Assembly (NCBI GenBank): GCA_025200525.1
Contig: CM045770.1
Span: forward strand, 119,513,429 to 119,577,428
DNA from: Camellia lanceoleosa
Taxonomy: Eukaryota > Streptophyta > Magnoliopsida > Ericales > Theaceae
Length of the DNA stretch: 64,000 nucleotides
Direction: 5' to 3'
This document shows positions 59,627 to 64,000 of the stretch, piece after piece (position 1 is the stretch's first letter; each line of letters starts with the position of its first letter). The notes under the pieces are model-generated. The model was not told the origin of the DNA. It made no database searches and saw only the letters and a list, made by a program, of their open reading frames with translations. The position numbers were made by a program, and so were the translations under genes.

Positions 59627-60919
59627 AAAGTATTCTAGTTTATTGGAGAAGTCTACCATCTATTTGAACATCCCCATGACCTCAGCTAGGGCGATTTTGG
59701 CAAGGAAGGTTGGACTGTGTAGGTTAAAGACCCTAGCAAAACCCTAAGGACTATTGGGTTATCAGTTTCAGGGTTCTGAGGAAGGTTTGAGGGCAAAATT
59801 TGTTTCAGTTTTCCTAAGTGTGGATTCAAGCAAATCCCAAACCTAAGTCTATGCAAATGTATAAGGTTCAGAGGTAGTAATCTACTAACAAGCAAGAACA
59901 GACAGAAGAAACAGGTCTCAAAAACATAAAATAATGATCAAAGATTCAAGAGTATGAGAAAAAATAGAGCATTGACAAATTTAGGGTATGAATAGAATTG
60001 ATAAAATTCGGCGACAGTGTGCCAGAAGATATGTGTCAAATACAAAAAATGTGAAGATGGGCTCAAGAACATGAAGGACAAAATATGAGTCAAAGCAAGC
60101 GAAGGCATGTAGAACAATGGGATTCGAATATGTATACAAGATGGCAATGTAGATATAAATACAGATACTGTATGTGATGTGTAACAATCCATAGAAGGAA
60201 TATATTTGAAAACAGTGGAGAACTGAAGTTAAAATAAAAGAAATCAAGGACTTACAAAGCGAAGCCGAGGAAGTAAATGCCAGAATAGGATTCCTTGGTG
60301 TCAAACAACGCTCTGATTAGAGTGAAACTGTTGAGTACACGCTGGAAGTGGTGACTAGAGTTGTAACAGGAAAAGCTTCGAAGGAATGTCAATGGAGACT
60401 TCTAGAGAGAGAGTGAAGGAAGTTTTGTCCAAAAATGAAAAAGTGGCAAAACATTATGTAACTACCCTAGACGATGTGCATGTTAGGTAGCGTGGGCAGC
60501 TTTGATGTGATAGAGTGACGCATGACTGATACGAACGAATAAGGTAAGGACATGATGATCTCAGTTGAGATGTTGATCTTGGTTGAGATGTTGATCTCAG
60601 TTGATATGTTGAATTTAGATGGGACAGAACTTGTTTGTTCTTGGTTCCTGATGAGTTGATACTAGGGTCTTGATGTTCTTGAACTAGTGAATCATGATCT
60701 CTACTAGTAGTGTCATCTTTGTCAAGATGTAGACCTGGATGAAATAGAACATAATGGTTCTTGATTCTTGGTTTTTGACGAGAGGACATTTGAGTCCTTG
60801 TTTCGATACGCCGGCGAATCATGATCTCAGTCGGAAGAGTATCTCTAGTATGTTGGAAGATGAAATGATGTAGGTTCCATCACCTCAAGTTGCCGAGGTA
60901 ATAGAACCTAGGAGGCAGT
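59627..60919 (+). other. 3' internal region of the LARD
   Basis: No gag-pol similarity. It holds short repeats of 'gttgatctcagttgagatgtt' at 60555-60612. It ends in the purine-rich tract aacctaggaggcag just before the 3' LTR, a weak polypurine tract. Confidence 0.6.
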
Positions 60920-61460
60920 TGTGGGGAAGTAATTTAAGATGACGCCACGTGGCTAAGGTGTCAGCCAAGGTACTACATGGACAGATCATGTTTGCCAAGA
61001 TGTTTAGGGCACTGTCGAGGTATTCTGCAGGGATACCAGAATTCGAGATATTTGGATAGAGGACTAGAGTCCTAGATGACATCAAGCTACCTATTCGGAT
61101 AGAGATATGACTCTTGAGGGAGTTCATCTTAATCTGAATAGTGTGAGTTGTCATAGATGTTATCTTTGTAAATGATAAAGTCCCATGAAATAAGACTTCT
61201 AGGAGAAGTTGATATACTGATCATTATAAAAGTAAGGCACTCTCGTGGATCTGAGGTAAGTTCTTTCTTGTGAGTTCAAGCACAATTTGCTATCTTTGAG
61301 AGATATTGATTACTGATTTGATCGTCAAAATGCTCCCGGGTGGACGAACCACCATCGGATTCTTATCTTCTTGTGCAGGTTGTTGGGCTTAATCTATTCT
61401 GCCGGTGCTCTCCAGCTGAGTTTTCCCTCTTGGTTGTATGGTCAAAAATCAACACCCACA
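60920..61460 (+). repeat. 3' LTR, 541 bp
   Basis: TGTGGGG...CCCACA, followed by the TSD CAATG. Collinear with the 5' LTR, with a 12-base gap and several small indels. Confidence 0.92.
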
Positions 61461-61465
61461 CAATG

Positions 61466-63303
61466 TATGGAGACTTGTATGAGTAAATTGATATGTATCC
61501 AAAATACAACTAAGCAATAAATGAATACATATTTTGCTGAAGAATTTAAATGATAAATGAGAAATTTTATAAATATAAATATTAATTTATAACTAGATTG
61601 CTGATATCACAATTTTATCTTAAACAATAAACAACAAGTAGGTCCTTTAAATATATAGCATTACACAAATATTTTTCTATTAACTTTCCACTTTAATTTT
61701 TCATAATTCGTACTTGTAATACAATTAAATATATGAAATTAATTGCACAATTGCACGTTTTTGTTTAATAGTTCATCTCATAATACAAATTTATTGAACC
61801 CACTATTACATATTATTTGCATACTATTGGTGTAAGAATGCATTAATATCAATATGTAATATATTTTTATACATAAAAAGTTATTGAGTCTCGTTTCCTG
61901 TACCACGAATATCTCATGATAAAAAATATAACATTAGCTATTAGTATATTTGCATTTATGTAGAAAATGTGAAATAGTTTTTTTAAGAAAATAGAATGAT
62001 ATTATAGCTTAATATTTCGATCGATATAGCAATTTCATAATTATTTTCACGATGATTATAGATCTATACTTATAAGTGTTTGCAAAGTCACTTTCATGAA
62101 ACTGTCAAGTTATATAATTTATTATGGTATCTGTAAGTAATCAGCATATAGCAAAATTTAATCAAAACTTTTTATTTGATGTACTTATTTTTTTTTTTGT
62201 ATCATTGAGTTGCTGCAATAATGTTTGGGCATCATTTGATTTTTTTCCTTATAATTTGATTAAAATGTGTGCATGAGGTATATTATTTTTCTTGAACTTC
62301 ATAACATATAGGAAAATTTCTACTTCAACTCGTCTAACTTTGCTTGAAGAGCATGTTACAATAGAACTTCTGTAGTTTTTGTTTCATCATCTTCTTGTTT
62401 TTTTTTCCTTGTCCACCACTATAATTCATTGTAATAAAAATATTTTGATGAGTAAAAATTTGAGGCGATATCATATTATTATGAATTTCAAAATCAAGTT
62501 TCCCTCAATAATGTAATTTTTCTGTGAGGGGAAAAAAATACAATTATTGTCGTGATGGACGTGTTTTGCAAAGTCTTGATTTGTTATTGAAAGTGTTTGT
62601 TATGGACACTTATCTGTATGACATGTATGTATATATGTATTGAACAAAAGTTGATAGGAGAACAATACATAATTTCACAATTTTTGCCTAACAAATATAA
62701 CTATATTACTAAATTAAAGTATCTAATGGTAATATAACATTACAGATTGATAATGTATGAATACAATAACATATATAAATATATATATATTTATTTATAT
62801 ATGTAGACATTGACATATATAAAATATTACAAAAGTAATATGTGAAATTTTTTTGTAACAATATAATATATGTAATAATCAGAAGTTAATTATTCATGAT
62901 TAAATAGTTGCTCATAATGTAGATGTTTAGTGTTATATTTTTGTGTGTATGCATTATTTTTTAATTAGATTATTAAATTCACATAAAAATTGAATAGAAT
63001 TTGTAAATAATTTGTATAAAATTAGAGATTAGTGAAGAAATTTTTTTTCTTTTTTAAAAAAGAGAAGTTTTTAGTGTTTGGTTTGGTTTGGTTTGTTTTT
63101 TCAAACTTTCGTTTTGAATTTTTTGGCTTTCATATTTTTTTTTTGGTTTTTGACACTGCTATTTTTAATAACCATTTTATTTTCTTTTTAGGTTCACCTA
63201 ATTTAATACTTTTTTATTTTTTTAATTTTACTTTTAGATTTAGATTCACTTAATCTAAATACCCTTAGAAAATAATTTGTTGTGTATTCTTTTTGGAAAA
63301 AAT

Positions 63304-63347
<44 letters not shown>

Positions 63348-64000
63348 TCAGTACATGTTTGACTTTAAAATTTTTTTCTAATATTTTACTTTTTTATTCT
63401 ATTTAGATTATTAGATATTAAATTTTCATGTAAAAGTATAATTTAAATATAAAATATAAAAAAATTTACTATCTTTAATCACTAAAACTGAGAAAATATG
63501 AAAGCCAAAAATTGAAAAACAAATTTTAAAAATAAAACCAACAAAGTAGTTCTTATTTAGAATTTTGATAGCATACCTTACTTATTAAAATATCATGTAA
63601 AATTTTACAGTTCATAAAATATAATTTAAATAAAAAGAAAGTGTATGAAGATAACCTACGAAATTTTGAGATGCAACACAAATCTCAGTTTTAAAAAAGC
63701 ATGCGCTTTTTTCTATCTAAATTCAAACGAATGTAGACAACTTTAAGATTCAACCAAAATTATTCATAGTGATTTGATCTGTGATGGACAATTGTAAATA
63801 TTATGTATATCAGTATAGAAGCAGACATAGAAAATAAGAAAGAATAATTATTTTTTGTTCTTCAATCATTATCAATGTAAAAAATAGGAAGAAATATATA
63901 TATATATATATATAAAGAGACGGTTTGTTTATATTTATATAGGACTGTTGGAAGTAGATATATCGTTTTTGAGTGTTTAACTCAAAAAATAAAGAGATGG
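61466..64000. other. AT-rich spacer to the window end
   Basis: No gene or terminal-repeat element recognised. Contains (TA)n near 63894-63914 and the (TAA)n microsatellite below. 63060-63130 is a GGTTTGGTTTGG-type run. Confidence 0.5.
63305..63346. repeat. (TAA)14 microsatellite
   Basis: 42 uninterrupted bases of TAA, so probably polymorphic. Confidence 0.95.

Larger units (their letters stand above)
52405..61460 (+). mobile_element. Non-autonomous LTR retrotransposon (LARD-like), 9056 bp including nested insertions
   Basis: Flanked by a perfect 5-bp TSD CAATG (52400-52404 and 61461-61465). LTRs are 550 and 541 bp, begin TGTGGGGAAGTA and end CACA/CACA, and by eye differ at roughly one base in ten, mostly transitions, so the insertion is old. 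A primer-binding site follows the 5' LTR. The interior has a decayed gag-like leader, two minisatellite arrays and no pol, so it must have been mobilised by another element's proteins. Removing the nested MITE (251 bp) and solo LTR (2574 bp) leaves about 6.2 kb. The PBS style suggests the gypsy Tat/Ogre side, which is inference. Confidence 0.9.

Overview
The window looks like nuclear DNA of a flowering plant, probably a eudicot. It is AT-rich, full of homopolymer runs and small transposons, and its only intact gene has GT-AG introns and a plant-type short-chain dehydrogenase product. I cannot name the species. Nearly all of the 64 kb is transposable-element sequence, much of it nested, and many elements can be delimited to the base by terminal inverted repeats (TIRs) and target-site duplications (TSDs).

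Layout. 1-2127: terminal part of a large LTR. 4440-12757: a hAT-type miniature element split by a 7.87-kb PIF/Harbinger transposon (4729-12596). That transposon carries a Myb/SANT-like ORF1, an antisense plant-transposon-type gene and a DDE transposase, all broken by stops or frameshifts. 13220-13921: a small CACTA element. 16379-16841 and 20801-21264: two MITEs with the Harbinger ends and motif. 19728-20598: a hAT-like element. 24843-25802 and 26016-27664: two Mutator-like elements (MULEs). The second is a Pack-MULE carrying the first two exons of a SERF/4F5-family gene, joined by what reads as a U12-type AT-AC intron. 28957-34502 (minus strand): an intact three-exon SDR gene (279 aa) whose introns hold three miniature elements. 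38261-38751: a Tourist-like MITE. 39556-40377: a repeat-filled terminal-repeat element. 43168-50435: a 7.27-kb MULE packed with TGTGAAYATTCACA palindromes, with a Ulp1/C48-like terminal exon and a nested CACTA element. 50625-51893: a 1.27-kb foldback element. 52405-61460: a non-autonomous LTR retrotransposon (LARD-like) with two minisatellite arrays, a nested MITE and a nested solo LTR. 61466-64000: AT-rich spacer.

How the parts relate. The SDR gene is the only locus likely to make a working host protein. The rest reads as a transposon record. One Harbinger element sits close to two MITEs it could have mobilised. At least five MULE-type elements have GGG/GGA ends and perfect 9-bp AT-rich TSDs. 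Two CACTA elements each hold a pol III A/B-box-like module. The LTR family at the left edge recurs as a solo LTR inside the right-hand retrotransposon. All family assignments come from reading motifs; no database search was run.
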